Shown piece by piece: positions 16,991 through 26,085 of a stretch of DNA of 37,145 nt (position 1 is the stretch's first letter; each line of letters opens with the position of its first letter). The notes under the pieces were generated by a model that was not told the DNA's origin, made no database searches, and saw only the letters and a list, made by a program, of their open reading frames with translations. Source of the DNA: Erysipelotrichaceae bacterium NK3D112 (GTDB taxonomy: Bacteria; Bacillota_I; Bacilli_A; Erysipelotrichales; Erysipelotrichaceae); assembly GCA_000701725.1 (NCBI GenBank), contig KL370820.1, forward strand, positions 61,235-98,379, written 5' to 3'. Position numbers and translations under genes: made by a program.

Positions 16991-17944
16991 TTGGAAAAAG
17001 AAATTATTGTCAGCGTAATCTGCTGCGCTTATAACCAGGAAAAGTATATCGAGGATGCACTTGCCAGCTTTGTGATGCAGGAAACATCGTTTTCTTTTGA
17101 AGTGCTGGTAAGTGACGATGCATCCACAGATGGTACAGCGGATATTATCAGGAAATATGAAAGGGACTATCCTGAGATCATCCGTCCGGTTTATTTCAAG
17201 GAAAATCAGTACTCCAAGGGGAATCATCCGCAGGCCATACTGTGCAATATGGCACGTGGAAAGTATCTTGCGCTGTGTGAGGGGGACGATTACTGGATTT
17301 CCAAAGATAAACTCCAGAAACAGTTTGACGCCATGGAACAGCATCCTGAATGTGATATGTGCGCACACAGCGCTCTTATGGTCAGGGCTTCCGACCGCAA
17401 AACGATCGGTATGGTTGAGCCGAGAAAGGATGATGGAATTCTGACAATGGAGGAAGTTATTCTTGGCGGCGGCAATTACCTGGCGACGAATTCATTGTTT
17501 TGCCGGGCTGAACTGCAGCGCAATCCAGCCCGATTCGTTGTTGAATACTGCATTGATTACGCAATTCAGATGCATGGGGCCACGCGGGGCGGAATCTATT
17601 ACCTGCATGAAACAATGTCTGCATACCGCCGCGGGGCAGAACAGTCCTGGACGCTCTATATGGAGAAAAACCAGGATGTGATGATCCGTCATATTCATAT
17701 GATGATTGAAATGCTCAGAAAGGTTGATGAGGATACTGAGTACAGATTTTCTGAATCTATTGCGCAGGCAATCCGGAAGTATGAATTCCAGGCTGCCGGA
17801 TATGAGAGCGATGCAAGAACGATATACAGCCGGAAATATGCGGACCTCAGAAAGGCTCTGACTCCAAAGAAACAGTTTATTCTGTTTCTTAAGTGCTTTG
17901 CACCATGGTCTCTGCGGTTGTGGCAGAAGGTAAAAAGGCACTGA
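16991..17944 (+). CDS. Glycosyltransferase family 2
   Basis: 317 residues, GT-A fold: VSVICCAYNQEKYIEDALAS, VLVSDDASTDGTADI, then ARGKYLALCEGDDYWI with the EGDDYW form of the metal site common in capsule GT2 enzymes. The start is TTG at 16991; AAAAGGAGG lies 8 to 9 bases upstream and the next in-frame ATG would cut into the core fold, so TTG is well supported. First gene after the longest gap of the operon. Donor unknown. Confidence 0.87.
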   Translation: MEKEIIVSVICCAYNQEKYIEDALASFVMQETSFSFEVLVSDDASTDGTADIIRKYERDYPEIIRPVYFKENQYSKGNHPQAILCNMARGKYLALCEGDDYWISKDKLQKQFDAMEQHPECDMCAHSALMVRASDRKTIGMVEPRKDDGILTMEEVILGGGNYLATNSLFCRAELQRNPARFVVEYCIDYAIQMHGATRGGIYYLHETMSAYRRGAEQSWTLYMEKNQDVMIRHIHMMIEMLRKVDEDTEYRFSESIAQAIRKYEFQAAGYESDARTIYSRKYADLRKALTPKKQFILFLKCFAPWSLRLWQKVKRH

Positions 17945-17959
17945 CGGAGAAAGTGAAAT

Positions 17960-19408
17960 ATGAGTAATAAAAAAGTTGTAACAAATTTTTTCTGGAGATT
18001 TGCGGAACGATGCGGAGCACAGCTGGTGACGTTTATAGTCTCCATCATTCTGGCAAGGCTTCTTGATCCGGAAGTCTACGGAACAATTGCGCTGGTCACA
18101 GTCTTCATCACAATCCTGAACGTCTTTATTGACAGCGGAATGGCTAATTCACTGATTCAGAAAAAGAATTCAGATGATCTTGATTTTTCAACCGTATTCT
18201 ATTTCAACATCACTGTCTGCACGGCTCTTTATATCCTGATGTTTCTGGCGGCTCCGCTGATTGCGGCCTTTTATGAAATTCCGGAACTGACACCGGTTGT
18301 ACGTGTTCTGAGTCTGACCTTGATCATTTCCGGCCTGAAGAATGTACAGCAGGCATATGTTTCAAAAACCATGCAGTTCAAACGGTTTTTCTTCGCTACA
18401 CTTGGCGGGACAATCGGTGCTGCTGTTGTCGGTATTTTCATGGCTTACAAGGGAATGGGAATCTGGGCCCTTGTCGCACAGCAGCTGTTCAATACGACAG
18501 TTGATACACTGGTGCTTTGGATCACTGTACGCTGGAGACCAAAGCGGATGTTCAGTTTTGAACGTCTGAAAAGTCTTTTCGGATATGGCTGGAAACTGCT
18601 GGCTTCGGCGCTTCTCAATACGGTGTACAACAACATAAGACAGCTGATTATCGGAAAGCTTTATTCTTCCGCAGATCTTGCCTATTTCAACAGAGGCAAA
18701 CAGTTCCCGAATCTGATCATCACAAATGTAAACACATCCATCGACAGTGTCCTGCTTCCGACAATGTCCCAGCAGCAGGATGATGTCTCGCGGGTCAAGA
18801 ATATGACGCGGCGTGCGATCAAGACAAGCACATATATCATGGCGCCGCTGATGATCGGTCTGGCATGCTGTGCTGTACCGCTGATCAGCTGGCTGCTGAC
18901 TGATAAATGGCTTCCGTCGGTTCCATTCATGCGGATCATGTGTGTGACATGTCTGTTCTATCCCATCCATACAGCCAATCTCAATGCGATCAAGGCAATG
19001 GGCAGAAGTGACATCTATCTGAAACTGGAAGTGATGAAAAAAGTGCTCGGCACTTTACTTCTTCTTGGAACCATGTGGTTTGGTGTTTACGCAATGGCTT
19101 ACAGTCTGATTGTGGAAAGTCTGATCTCACAGGTCATCAACGCGTCACCGAATAAAAAACTGCTGGATTATGGATATGGGGAACAGCTGAAAGATATCAT
19201 GCCGGGGATTCTGCTTTCATTGTTCATGGGCGCATGTATTCTTCCGATTACTCTTCTGAAAATGCCATCCATCGTGACAATCCTGCTTCAGGTTTTAGTC
19301 GGCGCGATTGTGTATATTGGCGGCTCGGCGGTTCTGAAGATCGAGGCGTTCGAGTATCTCTGGCGTGCTGCCAGCCCTGCCGTGCGGCGGCTGATGGGAA
19401 AACCATGA
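17960..19408 (+). CDS. wzx: Repeat-unit flippase (Wzx, MOP/PST family)
   Basis: A 482-residue integral membrane protein with about 12-14 helices. It begins with a short basic segment, then FFWRFAERCGAQLVTFIVS and ILARLLDPEVYGTIALVTVF, the usual start of polysaccharide transporters. GYGWKLLASALLNTVYNNIR and FNRGKQFPNLI are typical of the MOP branch near the sixth and seventh helices. It moves the undecaprenyl-linked repeat across the membrane to Wzy. AGAAAGTG lies before ATG 17960. One priming enzyme, one Wzx and one Wzy in the same operon mark a Wzx/Wzy-dependent pathway. Confidence 0.92.
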   Translation: MSNKKVVTNFFWRFAERCGAQLVTFIVSIILARLLDPEVYGTIALVTVFITILNVFIDSGMANSLIQKKNSDDLDFSTVFYFNITVCTALYILMFLAAPLIAAFYEIPELTPVVRVLSLTLIISGLKNVQQAYVSKTMQFKRFFFATLGGTIGAAVVGIFMAYKGMGIWALVAQQLFNTTVDTLVLWITVRWRPKRMFSFERLKSLFGYGWKLLASALLNTVYNNIRQLIIGKLYSSADLAYFNRGKQFPNLIITNVNTSIDSVLLPTMSQQQDDVSRVKNMTRRAIKTSTYIMAPLMIGLACCAVPLISWLLTDKWLPSVPFMRIMCVTCLFYPIHTANLNAIKAMGRSDIYLKLEVMKKVLGTLLLLGTMWFGVYAMAYSLIVESLISQVINASPNKKLLDYGYGEQLKDIMPGILLSLFMGACILPITLLKMPSIVTILLQVLVGAIVYIGGSAVLKIEAFEYLWRAASPAVRRLMGKP

Positions 19409-19421
19409 TGAGGATGTCCAT

Positions 19422-19964
19422 ATGCGGCGTATTCTGATAATCTTTGCAGTTGTGGTCCTGGCATATGCAACTGTACAGATTGCCAGGCGCAGAAGCAGCC
19501 ACAGAATGATCCTGACAGCTGTGACTGTCTGCTATACTGCAGGTTTTATCTATTTTACGTTTTTTTCCAGAGCGCCTGGTGACAGCCGGATCAATCTGGT
19601 TCCATTCTTTGCTTTCTCAGCTTCTCTGCGCTATCCGGTACACTTGGAAAACTTCCGGACGGCTCTGATGAGTGGAAACTGGGAACTGGTATTTACAACG
19701 TTCATGCCGATCAGAAACGCGATACTGAATATTTTCCTGTTTATTCCGTTTGGCTTCCTGCTGCCGGAATGGAAAAAACGGATGACTCCGGTTCAGGTAC
19801 TGCTGGCTGGTTTTCTGACATCGTTAGCTGTTGAAATTATCCAGGTGACAACTGATTGCGGCTGGTTTGACGTGGACGATCTGATTTGCAACTTTATCGG
19901 CAATGTTTTAGGCATATTACTATATAAAGCCGGCACAGGAGCCGGCAGGGGGAACTTGATATGA
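19422..19964 (+). CDS. VanZ family membrane protein
   Basis: 180 residues with about five hydrophobic segments. The family features are RINLVPF near residue 55, then ILNIFLFIPFGFLLPEW, and WFDVDDLICNFIGNVLG near the C-terminus. VanZ-like proteins are linked to low-level teicoplanin resistance and often occur in cell-envelope or polysaccharide loci; their molecular role is unsettled. It overlaps the following aminotransferase start by 4 bases (ATGA), so it belongs to the operon. The gene is probably complete. Confidence 0.82.
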   Translation: MRRILIIFAVVVLAYATVQIARRRSSHRMILTAVTVCYTAGFIYFTFFSRAPGDSRINLVPFFAFSASLRYPVHLENFRTALMSGNWELVFTTFMPIRNAILNIFLFIPFGFLLPEWKKRMTPVQVLLAGFLTSLAVEIIQVTTDCGWFDVDDLICNFIGNVLGILLYKAGTGAGRGNLI

Positions 19965-21073
19965 GTGACAGGCCAATATTTGTAACAAAATCTTCACTGC
20001 CTACGTTTGAGGAGTATATGGAAGAGATCCGGGGGATATGGGATTCAAGCCGGCTGACGAATATGGGACCGAAACATGAAAAACTTCGTGCTCAGCTGAA
20101 GGATTATCTTCAAGTGGAATATCTTGATCTGCTCACGAACGGTCATATGGCACTTGAGATGACCCTTCAGGCAATGAACCTCAGAGGAGAAGTCATCACA
20201 ACGCCGTTTACATTTATTTCCACGACACACGCCATCGTGCGCAATGGACTGGAGCCGGTTTTCTGCGATATTGATCCGACCGACTTTACTATTGATGTAA
20301 CCAAACTGGAGTCACTGATCACGGACCGTACCACTGCGATTGTGCCGGTTCATGTTTACGGAAACGTCTGTCAGGTTGAAGAAATTGACCGGATTGCCAA
20401 AAAATACGGATTAAAAGTATTGTATGATGCGGCCCACGCTTTTGGCTGCACCTATAAAGGAATGGGTGTCGGAAACTTCGGTGACGCATCCTGCTTCAGT
20501 TTTCATGCGACCAAAGTTTTCAACACAGTTGAAGGCGGAGCTGTCAGCTATCATGATCTGGATCTTGGAATGCGGATTTATCAGCTTAAGAATTTCGGTA
20601 TTTTGGATGAAGAAACAGTTGCCGGAATCGGTGCCAATGCTAAAATGAATGAAATGTGTGCGGCGATGGGACTGTGTAATCTGCGCCGGATCGATGAGAA
20701 TATTAACCAGCGTAAAATGGTTGTATCTTGGTACCGCTCTTATCTTGAAAATGTACCCGGACTTCAGCTGAACCCGGTTCAGGAGAATGTACAGACGAAT
20801 TATTCGTATTTTCCGGTAGTTGTTGACGAGAAAGCATTCGGCAGCAGCCGCAATGAAATTATGAAGGCACTTGCGATGCAGGATATTTATGCCAGAAAGT
20901 ATTTCTATCCGCTGGCAAATGAAGTACATTGTTACAAGGGCAGATTCAATCCGGATCAGACTCCGGTAGCACGTCATATCAGCAGAAGAGTAATGACACT
21001 TCCGCTGTATCCTGATCTGCAGGAAGAAGATGTGAAACAGATCTGTGAAATAATACTTTCATGTAAAAAATAG
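19961..21073 (+). CDS. DegT/DnrJ/EryC1/StrS-type sugar aminotransferase
   Basis: A 370-residue PLP enzyme that converts a keto-sugar nucleotide into an amino sugar. The Schiff-base Lys is Lys185 in FHATKVFNTVEGG. PFTFISTTHAIVRNGL, DIDPTDFTID and VPVHVYGNVC frame the cofactor pocket, with YDAAHAFG carrying the PLP-binding Asp. The C-terminus has YFYPL and SRRVMTLPLYPDL. No nucleotide-sugar dehydratase is in the window, so the keto substrate must come from elsewhere in the genome. The WbqC and ATP-grasp genes directly downstream suggest that the new amine is modified further. Confidence 0.9.
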   Translation: MSDRPIFVTKSSLPTFEEYMEEIRGIWDSSRLTNMGPKHEKLRAQLKDYLQVEYLDLLTNGHMALEMTLQAMNLRGEVITTPFTFISTTHAIVRNGLEPVFCDIDPTDFTIDVTKLESLITDRTTAIVPVHVYGNVCQVEEIDRIAKKYGLKVLYDAAHAFGCTYKGMGVGNFGDASCFSFHATKVFNTVEGGAVSYHDLDLGMRIYQLKNFGILDEETVAGIGANAKMNEMCAAMGLCNLRRIDENINQRKMVVSWYRSYLENVPGLQLNPVQENVQTNYSYFPVVVDEKAFGSSRNEIMKALAMQDIYARKYFYPLANEVHCYKGRFNPDQTPVARHISRRVMTLPLYPDLQEEDVKQICEIILSCKK

Positions 21074-21087
21074 GAGATTGTAAAAAA

Positions 21088-21789
21088 ATGATACTTGGAA
21101 TGATGCAGCCCTACTTTTTCCCCTATCTGGGATATTGGCAGCTAATGAATGCCGTAGATGAATATATCATTTACGATGATGTGAATTACATAAAAGGCGG
21201 GTGGATCAACCGCAACAGAATCAAAATTAACGGTGAACCAGCTTTACTGGGGATCAGTGTCCGCAAAGCCAGTCAGAACAGCCTGATCTGTGATCTGGAA
21301 GTGTCTATTTCGGATAAAGACAGAGATAACCTTATCAAGAAGCTCCAGGTTTCTTACGCAAAAGCGCCTTATAAAACAGATGTTGTGGAGCTGTTCGCAG
21401 ACACGCTGAAGTGCGAATCAGCGAATCTGGCGGGATTCCTGGCATATTCCAACAGAAAAACAGCTGAATATCTGGGAATTCAGACACCGATTTACACAGC
21501 GTCGGAGCTGAAACTTGATCATACACACCATGCGCAGCAGAGAATTATTGATATCTGCAAAGCACGCGGATGCGATAAATATATCAATGCGATCGGGGGC
21601 AAAGAGCTGTACGACAAAGAAAGTTTTGAGCAGAACGGACTGGAACTGGGATTCCTCAGAATGGATCCCGACATTGTCTATCCGCAGGGGAAGGGAGAGT
21701 TTATCCCATCGCTGTCTATTCTTGATGTCATGATGTACAACAGCCGCGATGAGATTCAAAAACTGCTGGACAGATATACCCTGGAATAA
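21088..21789 (+). CDS. WbqC family protein
   Basis: 233 residues. The start GMMQPYFFPYLGYWQLMNAV and YDDVNYIKGGWINRNRIK are the family hallmark, with NAIGGKELYDKESF and IPSLSILDVMMYN near the end. WbqC proteins recur beside sugar aminotransferases in O-antigen and capsule loci and are suspected to act on the amino sugar; the reaction is not settled to my knowledge. The His-rich stretch LDHTHHAQQRIIDIC is near residue 145. No signal or membrane segment, so cytoplasmic. AGGAGATTG does not fall here, but GGAG lies before ATG 21088. Confidence 0.85.
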   Translation: MILGMMQPYFFPYLGYWQLMNAVDEYIIYDDVNYIKGGWINRNRIKINGEPALLGISVRKASQNSLICDLEVSISDKDRDNLIKKLQVSYAKAPYKTDVVELFADTLKCESANLAGFLAYSNRKTAEYLGIQTPIYTASELKLDHTHHAQQRIIDICKARGCDKYINAIGGKELYDKESFEQNGLELGFLRMDPDIVYPQGKGEFIPSLSILDVMMYNSRDEIQKLLDRYTLE

Positions 21790-21813
21790 AACTGTAATAA
21801 AGGCGATCAGGTT

Positions 21814-23067
21814 ATGAAGAAAAAACTATTATTACTTGGCGCGGACAATTCCGCAGTGGATGCCATCAAATACGCGCATTCAAAAGGGATTTATACGATT
21901 GTAACCGACAACAGACCGCCTGCAGCATCAGAAGCAAAGCAGCTTTCAGATGAGCAATGGATGATCAATATCACAGAAATCGATGAATTGGATAAAAAGT
22001 GCAGAGAAGAAAAAATCACAGGTGTCTATGCGGGAAACCATGAATTCTGTCTGGATTGCTGCAAAAAACTCTGTGAGAGGCTGGGGCTGCCGTTCTATGC
22101 ATCCGATGCAGGATGGCGGGCTTCCAGAGACAAGCTCTTTTATAAAGAAGTCTGCAGGGAGTGCGGCATCAGCACACCAAGATTATTTGAACTGGATGAA
22201 TCGTTCCGCAAAGAAGATATCAGCAGGATTGATTATCCTGTGATTGTCAAGCCGTCAGATTCCTGTGCGCAGCAGGGGCTATCGCTGGTAACCTCTGTGG
22301 AAGATCTGAAGGAAGCGTTCAATTTAGCCCTGCAGTTTTCTGACAGTAAAAAAATTATCGTTGAAGAATATATCAGCGGAGATGAAGTGTTTATTTTCTG
22401 CTTTATTCATGACGGAATTGTCACATTGCTCGCAGTGTCGGAAGATATGGCTGCCACAGATATCAACGGCCGTCAGAATTTCGGGTTTGGCCTTCATAAA
22501 AGCCGGTACCTGCCGCTGATTAATGAAACGCTCATGCCGCGCTTACAGAAAGTGGCAGAAAAACTCGGATGCAGAGACGGCGCATGTGTAGTCCAGGGAA
22601 TTTTCCGGGATAATGAGTTTTATAGTCTGGAGTTTGGATATCGGCTTGACGGGATCCGCTCCTGGCGTCATCTTTCCAAATCATGCGGTATCAATCAGCT
22701 TGAACTGATGGTTGATCTGGCACTGGGAATCAGACCGGATGAGAACATTTGGAATAACATGGTTCCCGAAGAAAACAGACGTTTGAGTATCGGCTATGTC
22801 ATCTGGGCCAAACCCGGCAGGGTAGCCCGTGCTGAAGGGCAGGACATGCTTAATGAGCGCGATGATATCGTTATTCTGCTTGATAATTTTAAGGCCGGAT
22901 CAGAAATACTCCCGAACGATAATATGCGCTCCATTGCGTATGACATCACGATTTACGGAGATTCCTATGAGGATCTCAGCTGTAAGGTGAAAGAGATCAA
23001 CCAATTCCTTCATCTGTATGATCCACAAGGCAGGGATCTTCTGATCTATCTTGATTTTTCTCTTTAA
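21814..23067 (+). CDS. ATP-grasp ligase, paralogue 1
   Basis: A 417-residue ATP-grasp protein of the PurK/CarB-like type. An N-terminal Rossmann-like part (LLLLGADNSAVDAIKYA) is followed by ASRDKLFYKEVCRECG, the Lys-containing loop YPVIVKPSDSCAQQGLSLV (about 142-160), IIVEEYISGDEV, and the metal site LEFGYRLDGIRSWRH (about 277-291). Such enzymes form an acyl-phosphate with ATP and join a carboxylate to an amine. The usual ExNxR metal motif reads EFGYR here, so Asn is replaced. The neighbours suggest a carboxylate, perhaps an amino acid, joined to an amino sugar. The substrates are inferred only. Confidence 0.85.
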   Translation: MKKKLLLLGADNSAVDAIKYAHSKGIYTIVTDNRPPAASEAKQLSDEQWMINITEIDELDKKCREEKITGVYAGNHEFCLDCCKKLCERLGLPFYASDAGWRASRDKLFYKEVCRECGISTPRLFELDESFRKEDISRIDYPVIVKPSDSCAQQGLSLVTSVEDLKEAFNLALQFSDSKKIIVEEYISGDEVFIFCFIHDGIVTLLAVSEDMAATDINGRQNFGFGLHKSRYLPLINETLMPRLQKVAEKLGCRDGACVVQGIFRDNEFYSLEFGYRLDGIRSWRHLSKSCGINQLELMVDLALGIRPDENIWNNMVPEENRRLSIGYVIWAKPGRVARAEGQDMLNERDDIVILLDNFKAGSEILPNDNMRSIAYDITIYGDSYEDLSCKVKEINQFLHLYDPQGRDLLIYLDFSL

Positions 23068-23088
23068 AACCGGAAAGGAAATGCAAAA

Positions 23089-24519
23089 ATGCATCGGAAA
23101 CTGAAGAAATTAGTATGCGCGGCATGTGTGACATTGTTTTTTGCTGGCTGTGCGACTCAGGAGAGCTCACAGAAAGAGTATCCTGTTATTGCGCCAACCA
23201 TGACCGTGGATTTCACAGATCCGATCAGAGAAATGAAACCGGTTAACGGGATTAACAACGGTCCAAAATCCCACGCTGAAATACATGACGGAAATATCGG
23301 ATGGGGCCTGGATAAGACTGAACTCTATCGTGACCTTGCAATTCCATATGTCCGCACGCATGATACGGAATACCCAAACGGAATGGATCGTTTTATCGAT
23401 ATACACTGCATATTCCCGGATCCTTCGAAGGATTCTGATGATGAATCTGCATATCACTTTGAATATACGGATCAGTACATAAAAAATATTGTGGATTCCG
23501 GGGCAGAGACTGTTTACAGACTCGGAGAATCAATTGCAGTCACGGCAGCTGATGCCATCTGGCAGTATCCTCCGGCAGATCCCGTTAAGTGGGCTGATGT
23601 GTGTGCACATATCGTCGCACACTATAACGACGGGTGGAACAATGGTTTTAAATATCAGATCAGGTACTGGGAAATCTGGAATGAACCGGATCAGGCCCGT
23701 CAGTGGATCGGCAATATGGAACAGTATTATGAATTGTACCGGATCACTGCAGCGCGGCTGAAAGAACAGTTTCCGGAAATCATGATCGGCGCCAGCGCTC
23801 CGGCATCTGTGACTGAAGATAATCTTCTGGCTTTTCTGAACGGTATACAGAAAGACAATCCCGGAACACCGATTGATTTTATTGACTGGCATATTTATAC
23901 AGACGATCCATCGAAAATCTCTTCTAGAGCTTCAATGGTGCGCAGTGTACTGGATGAAAACGGCTATGAGTCAGTGCTCTCTTTCCTTGGCGAGTGGAAC
24001 TATGTGGAAGACTGGGAAGATCTTGAAAGCACATGGAACACAATCAGTGGACATCGGATGGCTGCATTTTATGCAGCATGTCTGATGTCAATGCAGCAGT
24101 CATCAGTCGATGCGGCGATGTACTATGACGGATCACTGACTTTCGATTATGCACCATGGTGCGGCCTGTATGATGAGAAGGGCAGCCTGCTGCCCGGGTA
24201 TTATGGTTTTCAGAAATTTTCAGAACTGAGAAAAACCGGCATGGAGGCAAAGATCACAGCCAGGACGGACTATTCCGAATACGGACTTTATGCATGCGCG
24301 GTATCCGGGACGGAAAAGGATATGCTTCTGATATCAAATCTCAATTCCCGGACTGTGCGCTTTCAGCTTAACTGCAATTCTTTACATCAAAATACAACAC
24401 TTTTCCGGTTCAGCCCTGACAGTGTAAGCGGCTGGAGGAGGGAAAAGATTGATCTCTCGGACACGCTGGTGATTGAAATGGAACCTGAGGCACTTCTTTA
24501 TCTGGAGGTTAAAGATTAA
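23089..24519 (+). CDS. GH39-like glycoside hydrolase, lipoprotein
   Basis: 476 residues. A lipoprotein signal ends at Cys21 (FFAGC), so the enzyme should sit on the outer face of the membrane. The (beta/alpha)8 domain shows YVRTHDTEYP, then the acid/base Glu199 in YWEIWNEPDQ and the probable nucleophile Glu302 in FLGEWNYVEDW, the paired motifs of clan A glycosidases of GH39 type. A C-terminal beta domain follows (about 390-476). Its position between two ATP-grasp genes and its lipid anchor suggest trimming or release of the operon's own polymer rather than xylan use. Substrate unknown. Confidence 0.82.
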   Translation: MHRKLKKLVCAACVTLFFAGCATQESSQKEYPVIAPTMTVDFTDPIREMKPVNGINNGPKSHAEIHDGNIGWGLDKTELYRDLAIPYVRTHDTEYPNGMDRFIDIHCIFPDPSKDSDDESAYHFEYTDQYIKNIVDSGAETVYRLGESIAVTAADAIWQYPPADPVKWADVCAHIVAHYNDGWNNGFKYQIRYWEIWNEPDQARQWIGNMEQYYELYRITAARLKEQFPEIMIGASAPASVTEDNLLAFLNGIQKDNPGTPIDFIDWHIYTDDPSKISSRASMVRSVLDENGYESVLSFLGEWNYVEDWEDLESTWNTISGHRMAAFYAACLMSMQQSSVDAAMYYDGSLTFDYAPWCGLYDEKGSLLPGYYGFQKFSELRKTGMEAKITARTDYSEYGLYACAVSGTEKDMLLISNLNSRTVRFQLNCNSLHQNTTLFRFSPDSVSGWRREKIDLSDTLVIEMEPEALLYLEVKD

Positions 24520-25799
24520 TGGAAAAATTACTGTTTCTTGGAATTGACTCAACTACGGAGGATGCATTTCAATACGCAAAATCCAAGGGGATTTATACTG
24601 TTGTGGCGGATTATCTGGATGTAGGCAGTTCGCATATAAAAGCAGAAGCGAATCGATTCTGGCAAGTCGATGTAAAAGATCTGGATACACTGGAGCAGCT
24701 CTGCCGTGAAGAGAATATCACTGGTATTTACGCCGGAAGTCATGAGCTTTGCCTTGACAGTTGCAAAAGCTTATGTGAAAGACTGGGACTGCCTTTTTAT
24801 GCGTCCGAAAAAGGATGGCAGGCAGCACGTGATAAAGAAATTTACAAAGAATATTGCTTGAAAGAAGGTCTTGATATACCTAAAAAATACTGGATTGGCG
24901 GATATCCTCCGGCAGAAGCGCTCAATAATATCTGTTTTCCGGTTATTGTAAAACCAATCGACGGATCCGCAAAAAGAGGATACTCGAAAGTTACCGGTAT
25001 TGAAGAACTCTGGCCGGCCATTGAGCATGCGCTCGGGTTTTCAGAACGAAAAAGGATTATCGTTGAAGATTATATTGAAGGCAATGCGACTACTGTCACC
25101 TGTGTCATCCATCAGGACAGACTGACGCTGGTCGACGTATTGATTGATCTCTCTACCATAAACAACGGAAAGGAAAACTTCTGTTTTGGGATTCATAACA
25201 GTCAATATATTCAGGATATTATTAAGAATCTCATGCCGGCATATCAGCGGCTGGTCCGGGATCTGGAATGTAAAGAAGGAACTATATTTTTCCAGAGCAT
25301 GCTCCGCGATGGAAAGTATTACCAGCTGGAGATCGGCTACCGCCTGGATGGAATCTGTTCCTGGAGACATATAGAAAAACATTCAGGTGTCAATCAGCTT
25401 AAATATATGGTGGATTTGGCTATGGGTAAAGTGGGCGATGAACATCTGCGCAGAACAGACGCTGTCGATCAGACAGATATCAATATTGCATATGTGATTT
25501 CAGGCAGACCCGGACTGATCAAAACGATTGCCGGCAAGGCAGAACTTCTGCGGCGGTCTGATGTTGTTGTACAGTTGGATCGTTTTCAGCCTGGAGATAC
25601 CATACCGGATACTGATGATATGACTTCGATCGCTCTGATCATTGAAGTGTTCGGAAAAAATCATACAGAGATCGCAGGAAAGATCAAAGAGATCAATCAG
25701 ATGATCCATTATTATGATGCGGAAGGAAATGACCTTCTTGTGCATCATGATAATCTTGAAGAAAAATGGCAGGCTATTATGCAGCTGAGGGAAGGGTAA
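24519..25799 (+). CDS. ATP-grasp ligase, paralogue 2
   Basis: 426 residues, clearly related to paralogue 1 along its full length: shared GVYAGNHE/GIYAGSHE, LCERLGLPFYAS, FPVIVKPIDGSAKRGYS, IIVEDYIEG, and LEIGYRLDGICSWRH. Both carry the altered ExGYR metal motif and the extra DG-x-x-SWRH block. They differ in the loop just after VIVKP and in the region after VEDYIEG, where substrate contacts are expected, so the pair may act on different substrates. The start overlaps the GH39 stop by one base (TAATG). Last gene of the operon. Confidence 0.85.
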   Translation: MEKLLFLGIDSTTEDAFQYAKSKGIYTVVADYLDVGSSHIKAEANRFWQVDVKDLDTLEQLCREENITGIYAGSHELCLDSCKSLCERLGLPFYASEKGWQAARDKEIYKEYCLKEGLDIPKKYWIGGYPPAEALNNICFPVIVKPIDGSAKRGYSKVTGIEELWPAIEHALGFSERKRIIVEDYIEGNATTVTCVIHQDRLTLVDVLIDLSTINNGKENFCFGIHNSQYIQDIIKNLMPAYQRLVRDLECKEGTIFFQSMLRDGKYYQLEIGYRLDGICSWRHIEKHSGVNQLKYMVDLAMGKVGDEHLRRTDAVDQTDINIAYVISGRPGLIKTIAGKAELLRRSDVVVQLDRFQPGDTIPDTDDMTSIALIIEVFGKNHTEIAGKIKEINQMIHYYDAEGNDLLVHHDNLEEKWQAIMQLREG

Positions 25800-25820
25800 A
25801 CCCGGCACATAACAAATAAG

Positions 25821-25860
25821 GAAGACAGGAAGCAGTACAGCTGAAACCTGTCTTCTTTTC
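25821..25860 (+). terminator. Terminator of the polysaccharide operon
   Basis: GAAGACAGG (25821-25829) pairs perfectly with CCTGTCTTC (25847-25855), a 9-bp stem with a 17-base loop, followed by a TTTT run. It lies 21 bases after the last ATP-grasp stop and should end the 24-kb transcript. Confidence 0.85.
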
Positions 25861-25875
25861 ATGATGGACAGAAAC

Positions 25876-25989
25876 TGCATGAGAATCAGAAAAGAATGCA
25901 CGTTTACGCAGGGAAATCCCGCAGCAATCAACAGCTGGAAGTTTTTCTACTCATCTTTTCCATTAATTTCGTGAAAGAACAGATATAAT
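25876..25989. repeat. 114-bp direct repeat, left copy (target site duplication)
   Basis: Identical over 114 bases to 28013-28126 and directly abutting the left end of the insertion sequence. It ends in TATAAT. The two copies, with the element between them, fit a long target duplication. The bases outside the repeat differ (C before it here, G before the right copy). Confidence 0.9.
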
Positions 25990-26015
25990 CCTGTCTTTGA
26001 CAGCACAACAGCGTA

Positions 26016-26061
26016 AAAACACGAGAAAGTGCCGATGAATACTGGCAAATTCTCGTGTTTT
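26016..26061 (-). terminator. Terminator after the transposase gene, at the left IS end
   Basis: A 12-bp stem, AAAACACGAGAA (26016-26027) with TTCTCGTGTTTT (26050-26061), lies just past the transposase stop. On the minus strand the stem ends in a run of T, as a Rho-independent terminator should. Confidence 0.8.
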
Positions 26062-26085
26062 GGTTTTGCGGCGATATTGCGTAAA

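Noticed and set aside
18362-18970. Minus-strand open frame of 202 codons inside wzx
   Set aside because: Shadow frame: Cys- and His-rich random sequence opposite a well-supported membrane protein.
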